Assembly (NCBI RefSeq): GCF_000153025.1
Contig: NZ_CH672429.1
Location: 981,079-1,045,078 of the forward strand
Direction: 5' to 3'
DNA: 64,000 nt
From: Marinomonas sp. MED121
Lineage (GTDB): Bacteria > Pseudomonadota > Gammaproteobacteria > Pseudomonadales > Marinomonadaceae
A program made the position numbers and the translations under genes. This document shows, one piece after another, positions 1 to 7,771 of this stretch. The notes under the pieces are model-generated. The model had not been told where the DNA came from, ran no database searches, and was given only the letters and a program-made list of their open reading frames with translations. Position 1 is the first letter of the stretch. Each line of letters begins with the position of its first letter.

Positions 1-259
1 GAAGATAATGCATAAATAGAACGAGAATAAAGCAGGCAACAAGAGGAAAAAGAACCCTAAGTAAAATGGGTAAATCCTCAAAGCCTTCAATATTACCTTC
101 CATAAACAACAATGCTGGTAAGTGCAGCAACCAATGTAGCAACACCATAGATAAAGCACAGGCAACACCGACACAAATGCCAACAAGTGACAATAAAAGC
201 AAGGCATCGGAAGCATTTAGTCGCTGTTGCAACAAATCTTTTAATTTAAAGCGGTACAG
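1..259 (-). CDS. ClC-family chloride channel/transporter, N-terminal part (runs off window)
   Basis: Only the first 86 codons lie in the window; the rest is beyond base 1. They encode a short basic N-terminus, a first membrane helix (about residues 19-42, LLLLSLVGICVGVACALSM) and, after a GNIEGFEDLP loop, the start of a second helix. This arrangement is typical of bacterial ClC antiporters/channels, which move chloride across the inner membrane. No ATG or GTG lies in frame between the upstream stop and the first helix. A CTG at 257-259 sits six bases from a perfect AAGGAG (complement of 266-271), so CTG is the best start; the TTG pair at codons 9-10 is the fallback. The gene is divergent from argC. 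The family call is moderately secure and the start is inferred. Confidence 0.6.
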   Translation of the reverse strand, partial: MYRFKLKDLLQQRLNASDALLLLSLVGICVGVACALSMVLLHWLLHLPALLFMEGNIEGFEDLPILLRVLFPLVACFILVLFMHYL

Positions 260-265
260 TGGGCT

Positions 266-271
266 CTCCTT
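266..271 (-). promoter_or_regulatory. Strong Shine-Dalgarno supporting a CTG start
   Basis: AAGGAG on the minus strand, six bases before the CTG at 257-259. It is the only good ribosome-binding site near the N-terminus of the ClC-like frame and is the main reason to place the start at a non-standard codon. Confidence 0.5.
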
Positions 272-376
272 ACTTTTAAGATTTGCTAAAATCGGGCACT
301 ATTCAATCAGTAAATTAACAAAGGCGCAAATCTGTTACTGCGTTTTAATTAAGTATCAATATAACGGGATTCAACA

Positions 377-1408
377 GTGTATAAAATCGGCATAGTAGGC
401 GGCACAGGTTACACAGGTGCAGAGTTATTAAGACTTTTAGCAAACCACCCTGAGGTTGAGGTAAAAGCCATTACTTCTCGTAGCGAAGAAGGCAAGCTTG
501 TTGCCGATATTTACCCAAGCCTGCGCGGACATTACGACCTTAAATTCACAACACCAAGCCTAGACGAATTGGCTGAGTGTGACCTTGTCTTTTTCGCAAC
601 ACCACACGGCGTTGCTATGGACCAGGTGCCAGCCTTACTTGAAAAAGGCGTAAAGGTCGTTGATTTAGGGGCTGACTTTAGAATCAAAGATACCATCGAA
701 TGGTCTAAGTGGTATGGCATGGAGCATAGAACACCAAACTATGTGACAGAAGCCGTTTATGGTTTACCTGAGATAAACCGCGAAGCCATTAAGGAAGCAC
801 GTCTTGTTGCTAACCCTGGTTGTTACCCTACTGCAACTCAACTTGGCTTAATCCCGCTACTTGAAGCTGGCGTAATTGATCCAAGTGATCTAATCGCAGA
901 TGCAAAATCAGCGGTAAGTGGTGCTGGCCGTGGTGCGAATGTTGGTACGCTACTTTGTGAAGCCGGTGAAAACTTTAAAGCTTATGGGGTTGCTGGCCAC
1001 AGACACTTACCTGAAATCAAGCAAGGGCTTCAAGCTTATACTGACAAGCCAGTAGGACTCACATTTGTCCCACACTTATTGCCTATGATTCGCGGTATTC
1101 ATTCAACCATGTATGCCACATTACTCGATACCAACATTGACCTTCAAAAACTATTTGAAGAAAGATATCAAAATGAATTCTTTGTTGATGTGATGCCTGA
1201 AGGCAGCTTGCCAGAAACACGTAGCACTAAAGGTGCGAACTTTTGTCGTATTGCTGTTTATCGCCCACAAGGTGGAAACAAGGTCGTCGTGCTGTCAGTG
1301 ATTGATAATCTGGTTAAAGGTGCATCTGGTCAGGCGATCCAAAACATGAACATCATGTTAGGCCTAGCGGAAAATACTGGATTAACGGCTTTAGGCATGA
1401 TTCCTTAG
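377..1408 (+). CDS. argC: N-acetyl-gamma-glutamyl-phosphate reductase
   Basis: Third step of arginine biosynthesis: NADPH-dependent reduction of N-acetylglutamyl phosphate to the semialdehyde in the cytoplasm. The 343 residues match the usual family length. The N-terminal [17 protein letters not shown] is the dinucleotide-binding motif. The catalytic cysteine is C149 in NPGCYPTA, and the GHRHLPEI segment (near 207-214) carries the family's conserved histidine. Translation begins at GTG (377). The gene is monocistronic: it is divergent from the ClC gene and followed by a perfect palindromic terminator. Confidence 0.97.
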   Translation: MYKIGIVGGTGYTGAELLRLLANHPEVEVKAITSRSEEGKLVADIYPSLRGHYDLKFTTPSLDELAECDLVFFATPHGVAMDQVPALLEKGVKVVDLGADFRIKDTIEWSKWYGMEHRTPNYVTEAVYGLPEINREAIKEARLVANPGCYPTATQLGLIPLLEAGVIDPSDLIADAKSAVSGAGRGANVGTLLCEAGENFKAYGVAGHRHLPEIKQGLQAYTDKPVGLTFVPHLLPMIRGIHSTMYATLLDTNIDLQKLFEERYQNEFFVDVMPEGSLPETRSTKGANFCRIAVYRPQGGNKVVVLSVIDNLVKGASGQAIQNMNIMLGLAENTGLTALGMIP

Positions 1409-1430
1409 TCTCTTTACAATCAAGTTACGC

Positions 1431-1478
1431 AATACTAAAAAGCCCATTTTACTTTAGTAAAATGGGCTTTTTAGTATT
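1431..1478. terminator. Bidirectional intrinsic terminator between argC and the Lrp-type gene
   Basis: A perfect inverted repeat with two 23-base arms and a two-base centre. It contains the core AAAAAGCCCATTTTAC and its complement. A-tracts and T-tracts on both sides let it work for argC on the plus strand and for the convergent regulator gene on the minus strand. Confidence 0.9.
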
Positions 1479-1516
1479 CGCTAATGCAAGACTAGCAATA
1501 TCGCTTCAATCCAAGC

Positions 1517-1945
1517 TTAGCGCGAGACTCTATCTACCAACACCGTATGGGTCACGATGCGTTGAACATTTGGCCAAGCATCCATCATTTCTCGAATTTC
1601 ACTTAAGCGTGTCATATTCGCCGCTTGTGCAAAGACAATTAAATCCACATCACCACTGATACTATGGGCTTGTTTAATTTCAGGAATATCTTGCATTAAC
1701 CCGGCTATCACTTCACAACACAAGGGGCTAAAGGTCACTGAGAAATAAGCAGCCACTTGGGTGTCATCATCTTGATTCAGCTTGGCATGATAACCTGTAA
1801 TGGTTTGGCTTTCTTCCAATCGTTTAATGCGATCCGTCACCGCCGAGCGAGATAAATTTACCTGGCGGGCAATATCAGAAATAGATAAACGTGCATCCTC
1901 CACCAAGAGGGCGAGAATCTTTTGATCGAAGCTATCTAATTTCAC
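1517..1945 (-). CDS. Lrp/AsnC-family transcriptional regulator
   Basis: A 142-residue protein of normal Lrp/AsnC length. Residues 1-50 form the N-terminal helix-turn-helix (FDQKILALLVEDARLSISDI, then ARQVNLSRSAVTDRIKRLEE). The C-terminal RAM/ligand-binding half follows (GDVDLIVFAQAANMTRLSEI). The start is GTG at 1945 with an AAGGA site six bases upstream. It is divergent from a YjeH-like exporter across a 219-base gap that holds palindromes, so local control of that exporter by an amino acid is likely but inferred. The specific ligand is unknown. Confidence 0.92.
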   Translation of the reverse strand: MKLDSFDQKILALLVEDARLSISDIARQVNLSRSAVTDRIKRLEESQTITGYHAKLNQDDDTQVAAYFSVTFSPLCCEVIAGLMQDIPEIKQAHSISGDVDLIVFAQAANMTRLSEIREMMDAWPNVQRIVTHTVLVDRVSR

Positions 1946-2068
1946 TCAAGTTCCTTATCGTCATAGTCTTATTACAAGCCATCAATTTGCTTCAAAAAAA
2001 GTTTCAGACAAAATGACGGTAATACCAGCAATTTAACGGCGAAATAACCTATTTTGCTAGCTGTATAC

Positions 2069-2100
2069 TGAATCGATTCATTCTATCCTGTCTCAATTGA
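2069..2100. promoter_or_regulatory. Candidate operator palindromes between lrp-like gene and yjeH
   Basis: TGAATCGATTCA (2069-2080) is a perfect 12-base palindrome, and TCAATTGA (2093-2100) is a perfect 8-base one. Both lie in the AT-rich gap between divergent regulator and exporter genes, a common place for Lrp-type binding sites. The role is inferred from position and symmetry only. Confidence 0.35.
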
Positions 2101-2164
2101 ATCACACATCAATTTATTTTGAATTAACTCACAATTTTTGCGATTGACATTAAAGAGAAAAAGA

Positions 2165-3421
2165 ATGAGCACAAACACAAAAGGAATAGGCCCACTGCAA
2201 GGCATTGCCATGACAGTGACCACATTTGTTGGTACAGGTCTGATGGTACTACCCGCACTATCTGTCAGCATAGCGCATGAACAAACGGCCTTTAGTTGGA
2301 TTTTCACCGCGCTTATTATCATGCCGATCGCTATTATTTTTGCCATGTTAGGAGCAAGACTTCCCCATGCAGGCGGAGCATCGCACTATATAGGCCAAGC
2401 GTTTAGTAAACCCTTACAAGATGCAGTCGGCTGGTTATTCTTATCTATCCTTATTGTGGGCCCAGCGGTTGCCATTAAAATCACCGCTAATTACCTTGCT
2501 GCCTTTTTAGGCTTTGATCAAAGCATGTTCATCTATTTATACATACTGATCTTTATCTTATTTTTAGGCTTTGGTTTAGCAGGTATTCAAACATCAGCCA
2601 GAACCCAAACAGGCATTGTGGTACTCATGTTAATTGCCATTGTTTGGCTTGCCATAAAAGGGGATATTTTTAGTGCAGTGCAACTCACACAAGCCCCAGT
2701 TACAGCGAATGAGTGGCAGCAAACGTTTAGTGCAATTAGCGTCGTTTTTTGGTGCTTCTTAGGCATTGAAGTGATGGCGCATTTAGGTGGCGAGTTTAAA
2801 AACCCGGCTAGGGACTTCCCCATTGCTATGATTGCAGGTATCAGTGTTGTGATTATCTGCTACCTAACTGTTGTCTTTTTAATTTTCGCGTCTTCAAGCT
2901 ATGGTGATGAGCAAACTAACAATCAATCTATCGCTGTCTTGGTATCCAGTATTGCCGGCGAGAACGCGAGTCGTTGGGTATCATTTGGCGCTTTTGTAAT
3001 TTCATTTGCCAATGTCAGCATCTATCTACTTGGCTTTGGGCGCATGGTACAAGCTATGTCAGAAAATAAAGCGTTACCTGCTTCTTTAGGTAAACTGAAC
3101 CGTTTTGGTTCGCCTAGCAATGCGATTATTCTCGTTAACTTGGTGTGTGCAGCATCCCTTATTTTAGGAGAGAGTTTTAACCTGAAAATGGAGTGGTTAA
3201 TCGAGATGACAAACGGTTCATTCTTAACCGTTTACACGCTTGCATCTTTAGCAGCTTGGCACCTTTTAAAAGGCAAAATTCGCTATTTAGCAATACCAGC
3301 ACTGTTGGCTTGTACCTTTATTGCGGTACAAATTGGTGAAAGCATGCTTTTTGCCTTTGTCATGCTAGGTTCTGCTTATCTTTTCTCTTGCTTAAAAAGC
3401 CCCAAAAAAGCCACTGCCTAA
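2165..3421 (+). CDS. yjeH: YjeH-like amino-acid exporter (APC superfamily)
   Basis: A 418-residue polytopic inner-membrane protein with about eleven or twelve hydrophobic segments. The N-terminus (GIGPLQGIAMTVTTFVGTGL, then MVLPALSV) and the following LGARLPHAGGASHYIGQAF closely resemble E. coli YjeH, an exporter of methionine and branched-chain amino acids. The ATG at 2165 is preferred: the frame opens at an upstream TTG (2138) that would add nine basic residues of no family relevance. It is divergent from the Lrp-type gene and followed by its own terminator. Substrate is inferred from the family. Confidence 0.85.
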   Translation: MSTNTKGIGPLQGIAMTVTTFVGTGLMVLPALSVSIAHEQTAFSWIFTALIIMPIAIIFAMLGARLPHAGGASHYIGQAFSKPLQDAVGWLFLSILIVGPAVAIKITANYLAAFLGFDQSMFIYLYILIFILFLGFGLAGIQTSARTQTGIVVLMLIAIVWLAIKGDIFSAVQLTQAPVTANEWQQTFSAISVVFWCFLGIEVMAHLGGEFKNPARDFPIAMIAGISVVIICYLTVVFLIFASSSYGDEQTNNQSIAVLVSSIAGENASRWVSFGAFVISFANVSIYLLGFGRMVQAMSENKALPASLGKLNRFGSPSNAIILVNLVCAASLILGESFNLKMEWLIEMTNGSFLTVYTLASLAAWHLLKGKIRYLAIPALLACTFIAVQIGESMLFAFVMLGSAYLFSCLKSPKKATA

Positions 3422-3443
3422 AGCCACAGGTTACAACAAACAC

Positions 3444-3485
3444 AAAGGCCTGATTTTGTTAATCTTGAGATCAGGCCTTTTTAAT
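3444..3485. terminator. Intrinsic terminator after yjeH
   Basis: An 11-base perfect stem, AAAGGCCTGAT (3444-3454) with its complement at 3470-3480, followed by TTTAATTT. It lies between two convergent genes and could serve both. Confidence 0.8.
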
Positions 3486-3493
3486 TTATATCC

Positions 3494-4237
3494 TTAAAAA
3501 GCGTCTTCATCTAGTAACGCGGCATCAGCTTGCAATACATCTAACGAATTTACTGAACTTACCCAAATCGCAATCCCCGTCTTTTGTTGACCTTTTTCAG
3601 GTGGTTTATCTAGCTTTATCTGCCACTGGTTACTTTGACTAATAAGACTAAAGCTATCTAGAACAACATAATCATGCTTTAGCTTTCTATTTTTATTCTC
3701 GCCCGCTTTAACTTGAGTGCTAATCCCCATCCCAAGATAAGCGACATTAAGCAAGTAAGGCCCCTTAATTTCAGGATGGCCGCTATAGTTAGCATCTAAA
3801 AAACCGTCTGTTAGCTGGGCTGATAATTGTCCAGCAATGCCTTCATTTCGAGGTATCTCTCTCGCGCCTCGAAACCATGCTCGCCACTCTTTATTATTCA
3901 CCACAAAGCCTGGGGTATAGACTTGGCTAGTATTACCTTCTTGTACATGTCGCCTTTGCCGATTACTGTATTCAGCACGAGAAAATCTATCCTCCCACCC
4001 GATATAATTCCAATAATCTACATGATATGCCAAAGGAATAACGCTTTCGAAAGGATCATGCTTAATGGCTAGTTGTGACAAAAAACTATCGGCAGGGGGA
4101 CAAGAGCTGCAGCCTTCTGAGGTGTAAAGCTCAATGATTGTTGGCGCGCTCGAGTCTGTTGCAAAGGTTTGCGCAAAAAGATTACTGGTTAGCAGAAAAC
4201 AAAGAGTGATAGCAGGAAAAGTAAAATACGGCTTCAT
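3494..4237 (-). CDS. Secreted DUF1223 thioredoxin-like protein
   Basis: 247 residues beginning with a signal peptide (hydrophobic ITLCFLLTSNLFAQTFA, about 9-26). The mature part begins PTIIELYTSEGCSSCPPADS, the DUF1223 hallmark with a CxxC, followed by the conserved VIPLAYHVDYWNYIGWEDRF. DUF1223 has a thioredoxin-like fold and is probably periplasmic; its function is not established. The C-terminal half has no motif I recognise. The gene lies downstream of a LysE-type gene in the same direction with a 131-base gap, so shared transcription is possible. Confidence 0.85.
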   Translation of the reverse strand: MKPYFTFPAITLCFLLTSNLFAQTFATDSSAPTIIELYTSEGCSSCPPADSFLSQLAIKHDPFESVIPLAYHVDYWNYIGWEDRFSRAEYSNRQRRHVQEGNTSQVYTPGFVVNNKEWRAWFRGAREIPRNEGIAGQLSAQLTDGFLDANYSGHPEIKGPYLLNVAYLGMGISTQVKAGENKNRKLKHDYVVLDSFSLISQSNQWQIKLDKPPEKGQQKTGIAIWVSSVNSLDVLQADAALLDEDAF

Positions 4238-4368
4238 ATCCTCATACCTTTACATATTTTTATAAGTACCCTATTAGCTATTTACCAGCCTAAGAGTGAT
4301 ATATAAGTAATATGAGGAGTGAAACCGAATTTAGTTCATTTGGTTTTAAATCGTCGTTTTAGTTTAGA

Positions 4369-4995
4369 TTATCGAGAAGCGCTGGCTAGCACCGCGCTCG
4401 CTGCCACAAAAACCGCCCCCATAGAACGGTTTAAGCGAATAACACCTTTTGAACTTTTTATAAAACGCTTAATTTGATTACCCGCTACCGCATAGATATA
4501 AGAGGCAATAAATTCTGTCACGATAAAAGTCATACCCATAATCAAAAACTGAATCATGACGGGTTTATCAAGGTTTAGCATTTGAGGAAACACCGCGGTA
4601 AAAATCAGAATGGCTTTGGGGTTACTAATAGCCACAATAAACTCTTGGCGAATGAGAGCGACATAAGAGACTTGTTTGACTAGAACCGCCTCTCCTGTAT
4701 CAATCCCTTGGGCCGCATTACGCCATGTCTTTATTCCCATATAAAGCAAGTAACAAACACCCGCCCATTTAACGACATTAAACAATAGACTCGAAGACAC
4801 AATGACAGCCCCTAAACCTAATGCAGACACTAGCATTAACAAACCAAAAGCAAAGTTACGCCCAATAGTTCCGACTAAAGCTGCAACAGGCCCTTGGTTA
4901 ATGCCATTAGACATGGCCATAAAATTGTTAGGACCAGGGCCTAGGGATAACAGCATAAATATTGGCGCTATGGTTAGCCAATCGACAAATGTCAT
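4369..4995 (-). CDS. LysE/RhtB-family amino-acid exporter
   Basis: A 208-residue membrane protein of standard LysE/RhtB length with about six helices. Diagnostic segments are SLGPGPNNFMAMSNGINQG near residues 17-35 and AISNPKAILIFTAVFPQ near 122-138. The family exports amino acids such as homoserine, threonine, lysine or leucine across the inner membrane; the substrate here cannot be told. The ATG at 4995 follows an AGG seven bases upstream. It is divergent from the EamA-family gene at 5288. Confidence 0.9.
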   Translation of the reverse strand: MTFVDWLTIAPIFMLLSLGPGPNNFMAMSNGINQGPVAALVGTIGRNFAFGLLMLVSALGLGAVIVSSSLLFNVVKWAGVCYLLYMGIKTWRNAAQGIDTGEAVLVKQVSYVALIRQEFIVAISNPKAILIFTAVFPQMLNLDKPVMIQFLIMGMTFIVTEFIASYIYAVAGNQIKRFIKSSKGVIRLNRSMGAVFVAASAVLASASR

Positions 4996-5287
4996 AATTT
5001 TACCTACTTAATTTTCACCAGATTTTGACACTATTTAATGGAGGTCATTTTTCACGCAATTATCAAATAATTCCCTAACAGCTACAAGGAATTAATCAAA
5101 CTTTTAAATCGTAAGTTACACTTCAAATTTACTGTGTTTTTTAAAGTTTTATAGCATTAAATGATTAGTAATTGTCTGGAGAAAAAACCGCTACTAGCTC
5201 AAACTTCTGCACTTAATAAGACATCAAAAATAGTTTGTTTATATCGACTTTTATTTAGACAAGCTAATCGTTATCGAGTGAGGATTT

Positions 5288-6181
5288 ATGAGCATTGCAC
5301 ACATCATGTTATGGTTAACCGCAATTATTTGGGGCGCAGGTTTTGTTGCCCAAAGTGCAGGTATGGACTCGCTCGAACCCCATAGTTTTAATGCTGCACG
5401 CTTTATACTTGCAGCTATATCTCTGATTCCTTTACTCTTTTTATTCCCTAGCAAGCAGAACTACCAATTTCCACAGCTCTTATTGGGCGGGCTTATTGGC
5501 GGCGTATTTATGTTTGCTGGTTTCACCTTCCAGCAAACAGGCTTACTTTATACCACGGCCGGAAACGCGGGCTTCATCACCAGTGTTTATATTGTACTTG
5601 TCCCTATTATTGGTATGGCATTCGGGCAAAAAACCGCGCGTAAGACTTGGATAGGCATTACCTTCGCTATTGTGGGCTTATATAACCTAACCATAGGCCC
5701 TAACCTAACCATTAACTATGGTGACGCGCTCGAACTTGCAGGTTCATTTTTCTGGGCATCCCATGTACTTGTTATAGGCTATCTATCAAAGCGTTTACCC
5801 GCGATTCCTTTTGCGATTACTCAATTTTGTGTGGCCGCAGTGTTAGCAATTGCAGCCGCCTTTATTTGGGAGACGCCAAAGCTTGAAAACTTTTATCTTG
5901 CTTGGATACCCATTGCTTATGCGGGCATCGCAGCCTCCGGTATTGCCTGTACTTTACAGATTTTAGGACAAAGAAATGTATCTCCCAGCGCTAGTGCCCT
6001 AATTCTTTCGACGGAAGCAGTATTTGCTGTCATCGCTGGCTGGTTCTTTATGGATGAGGTGCTAAGCCTAGATGCTTATGTGGGATGTGGCCTAATTTTA
6101 ACCGGGATGTTGATTAGCCAATGGCCGACTAAGGAAAGTAAAGAAGAAACAATTAACACACACACAACCCAGTCTACTTAA
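5288..6181 (+). CDS. EamA/DMT-family inner-membrane transporter
   Basis: A 297-residue protein with ten predicted helices in two EamA repeats (about 3-135 and 148-283). The first contains AIIWGAGFVAQSAGMDSLEP and the family's FTFQQTGLLYTTAGNAGFI. The second ends STEAVFAVIAGWFFMDEVLS. Members export amino acids and other metabolites. Start ATG 5288 follows an AGGA. The last 20 residues are hydrophilic. It is followed by a terminator and convergent with an Lrp-type gene. Substrate unknown. Confidence 0.88.
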   Translation: MSIAHIMLWLTAIIWGAGFVAQSAGMDSLEPHSFNAARFILAAISLIPLLFLFPSKQNYQFPQLLLGGLIGGVFMFAGFTFQQTGLLYTTAGNAGFITSVYIVLVPIIGMAFGQKTARKTWIGITFAIVGLYNLTIGPNLTINYGDALELAGSFFWASHVLVIGYLSKRLPAIPFAITQFCVAAVLAIAAAFIWETPKLENFYLAWIPIAYAGIAASGIACTLQILGQRNVSPSASALILSTEAVFAVIAGWFFMDEVLSLDAYVGCGLILTGMLISQWPTKESKEETINTHTTQST

Positions 6182-6238
6182 GGGCGTTTGCATTCAAACC
6201 TAGTGAAGAGCCCCCGTGCGTTACAGATTACCCTTTTG

Positions 6239-6268
6239 GCCCAGTTAAGATTACTGGGCTTTTTTTTT
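6239..6268 (+). terminator. Intrinsic terminator after the EamA gene
   Basis: A seven-base stem, GCCCAGT (6239-6245) with ACTGGGC (6253-6259), and a seven-base loop, followed by an uninterrupted nine-base T tract. Confidence 0.88.
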
Positions 6269-6296
6269 ACCTAGTAAACATGTTTGTTTATTACCC

Positions 6297-6758
6297 TCAG
6301 CCTTCTAACTCATTATTAAAGAGGTTCAATTGCCTTGGCAACTCCCTTTTGATTGGGGTAGATAGAATCATCATGGTGTGGGTATCACTTAAATCGATGA
6401 GCCGATTTAATAAATCATCCAAAGCAGACATAGAAGCAACGCCTACCTTAAGTATAAAAGCATAAGGCCCTGTCAGATTCTGACTTTCAATAACCTCATC
6501 TAATGTACTTACTAATACCTTAAATTCTTTTTCCTTTGCATGATGCACTTCACAACCAATTAAGGCGGTAATCGGAATCCCCATCTTTTCTAAATTAAGG
6601 GTTGGCCGATAACCTGTAATGACACCTGTCTCTTCTAATTTTCGAATTCGCTCCGCCACAGCAGGTGCTGACAAGTGAACCCTCTTACCTAATTCAGAAA
6701 AAGACATTCGGGCATTTTCTGTTAAAGCAAAAATCAGTTTTTGATTAATTCTATCCAT
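6297..6758 (-). CDS. Second Lrp/AsnC-family transcriptional regulator
   Basis: 153 residues. The N-terminal helix-turn-helix is INQKLIFALTENARMSFSEL and GKRVHLSAPAVAERIRKLEE, and the RAM domain follows (LTGPYAFILKVGVASMSALD). It is clearly different in sequence from the Lrp-type protein at 1517. The frame opens with TTG (6761) immediately before ATG (6758). An AAAGG lies 7 bases from the TTG and 10 from the ATG, so the choice is uncertain and ATG was preferred. It is divergent from the ilvY-like gene and convergent with the EamA exporter. Confidence 0.9.
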   Translation of the reverse strand: MDRINQKLIFALTENARMSFSELGKRVHLSAPAVAERIRKLEETGVITGYRPTLNLEKMGIPITALIGCEVHHAKEKEFKVLVSTLDEVIESQNLTGPYAFILKVGVASMSALDDLLNRLIDLSDTHTMMILSTPIKRELPRQLNLFNNELEG

Positions 6759-6791
6759 CAAAACGAAACCTTTAAACCCTATAAAGCATAT

Positions 6792-6826
6792 TGCAATAAA
6801 TGATATATTTATTTGCTATTATTGCA
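6792..6826. promoter_or_regulatory. Candidate operator between lrp-like gene and ilvY
   Basis: TGCAATAA (6792-6799) and its exact complement TTATTGCA (6819-6826) flank a very AT-rich 19-base spacer. The gap separates two divergent regulator genes, so this is a plausible site for autoregulation by either protein. Function is inferred. Confidence 0.4.
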
Positions 6827-6880
6827 TTTTATAAAAGAAAATCATTAGTATTTTTATCGGTTTATTAAAAAGGTTTTCCC

Positions 6881-7771
6881 ATGGACACCAAATCATTGCA
6901 ACTTTTCTCTCATTTGGCGCAAACCCTACACTTTGGTCGAACCAGTGAAGCCTTTCATATGAGCCCATCAACATTGAGCCGCCATATAAAACAGATAGAA
7001 AATGAAATTGGTCACATTTTATTTAATCGCGATAACCGTTCAGTGCAACTCACCACTGAAGGCGAACGCTTTAACCAATATGCAATTGAAAGCTTATCCC
7101 AATGGCGCAATTTTAAACGCTCTTTAACCACGAGCGGAGAGCAACTTGTAGGCGAAATTAGCCTCTACTGCTCAGTCACTGCCAGCTATAGCTTCCTCTA
7201 TGATATTTTAAGTGAGTTTCGCGGCTTACACCCTAAGATAGAAATGAAGTTACACACAGGCGATCCAGCACCTGCACTTGCTCGTGTGATGGAAGGACAT
7301 GAAGATATAGCCATTGCAGCACGACCTAACAACCTCCCTTCTAGTATGGCCTTTAAACGCATTGCCATATCACCTTTGGTCTTCATTGCCCCCAATGATG
7401 CAAACGCAGCAAAATCCTTAGGGATATCAAACCAGAACGATCAAAAGATTGATTGGAATACTGTTCCTATGATTTTATCGGAAGAAGGTATTTCTCGGTC
7501 ACGGGTAGATCAATGGTTTAGGCAACGAAATTCAAGACCTAAGATCTATGCCCAAGTCTCAGGCAATGAAGCGATTGTCAGCATGGTTTCATTAGGATTT
7601 GGTATTGGTGTCGTTCCCAAGATCGTTATTGATAATAGCCCCTTGATTGACAAGGTGAGTATTATGGACCTGCAACCCGAGTTAGAGGCTTATGATGTGG
7701 GCTTATTTACCTTAAAGAAGAATTTAGCCACCCCTATCATTAAGGCCTTTTGGCAACAAATCAATCGCTAA
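6881..7771 (+). CDS. ilvY: IlvY-type LysR transcriptional activator
   Basis: 296 residues, the usual LysR length. The N-terminal helix-turn-helix is very close to E. coli IlvY (LAQTLHFGRTSEAFHMSPST, then LSRHIKQIE). The effector domain keeps IlvY features such as SLYCSVTASYSFLYDIL and SGNEAIVSMVSLGFGIGVVP. IlvY activates ilvC (ketol-acid reductoisomerase) in response to acetolactate or acetohydroxybutyrate. ilvC is not adjacent here; ilvIH lies 2 kb away. Its stop overlaps the end of the convergent HD-like gene by four bases. Confidence 0.82.
   Translation: MDTKSLQLFSHLAQTLHFGRTSEAFHMSPSTLSRHIKQIENEIGHILFNRDNRSVQLTTEGERFNQYAIESLSQWRNFKRSLTTSGEQLVGEISLYCSVTASYSFLYDILSEFRGLHPKIEMKLHTGDPAPALARVMEGHEDIAIAARPNNLPSSMAFKRIAISPLVFIAPNDANAAKSLGISNQNDQKIDWNTVPMILSEEGISRSRVDQWFRQRNSRPKIYAQVSGNEAIVSMVSLGFGIGVVPKIVIDNSPLIDKVSIMDLQPELEAYDVGLFTLKKNLATPIIKAFWQQINR

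Noticed and set aside
66..395. Plus-strand open frame of 109 codons before argC
   Set aside because: It lies opposite the ClC-like coding sequence, has a biased composition (Asn, Ser, Lys) and runs into the argC start. The minus-strand frame has the membrane-protein pattern.
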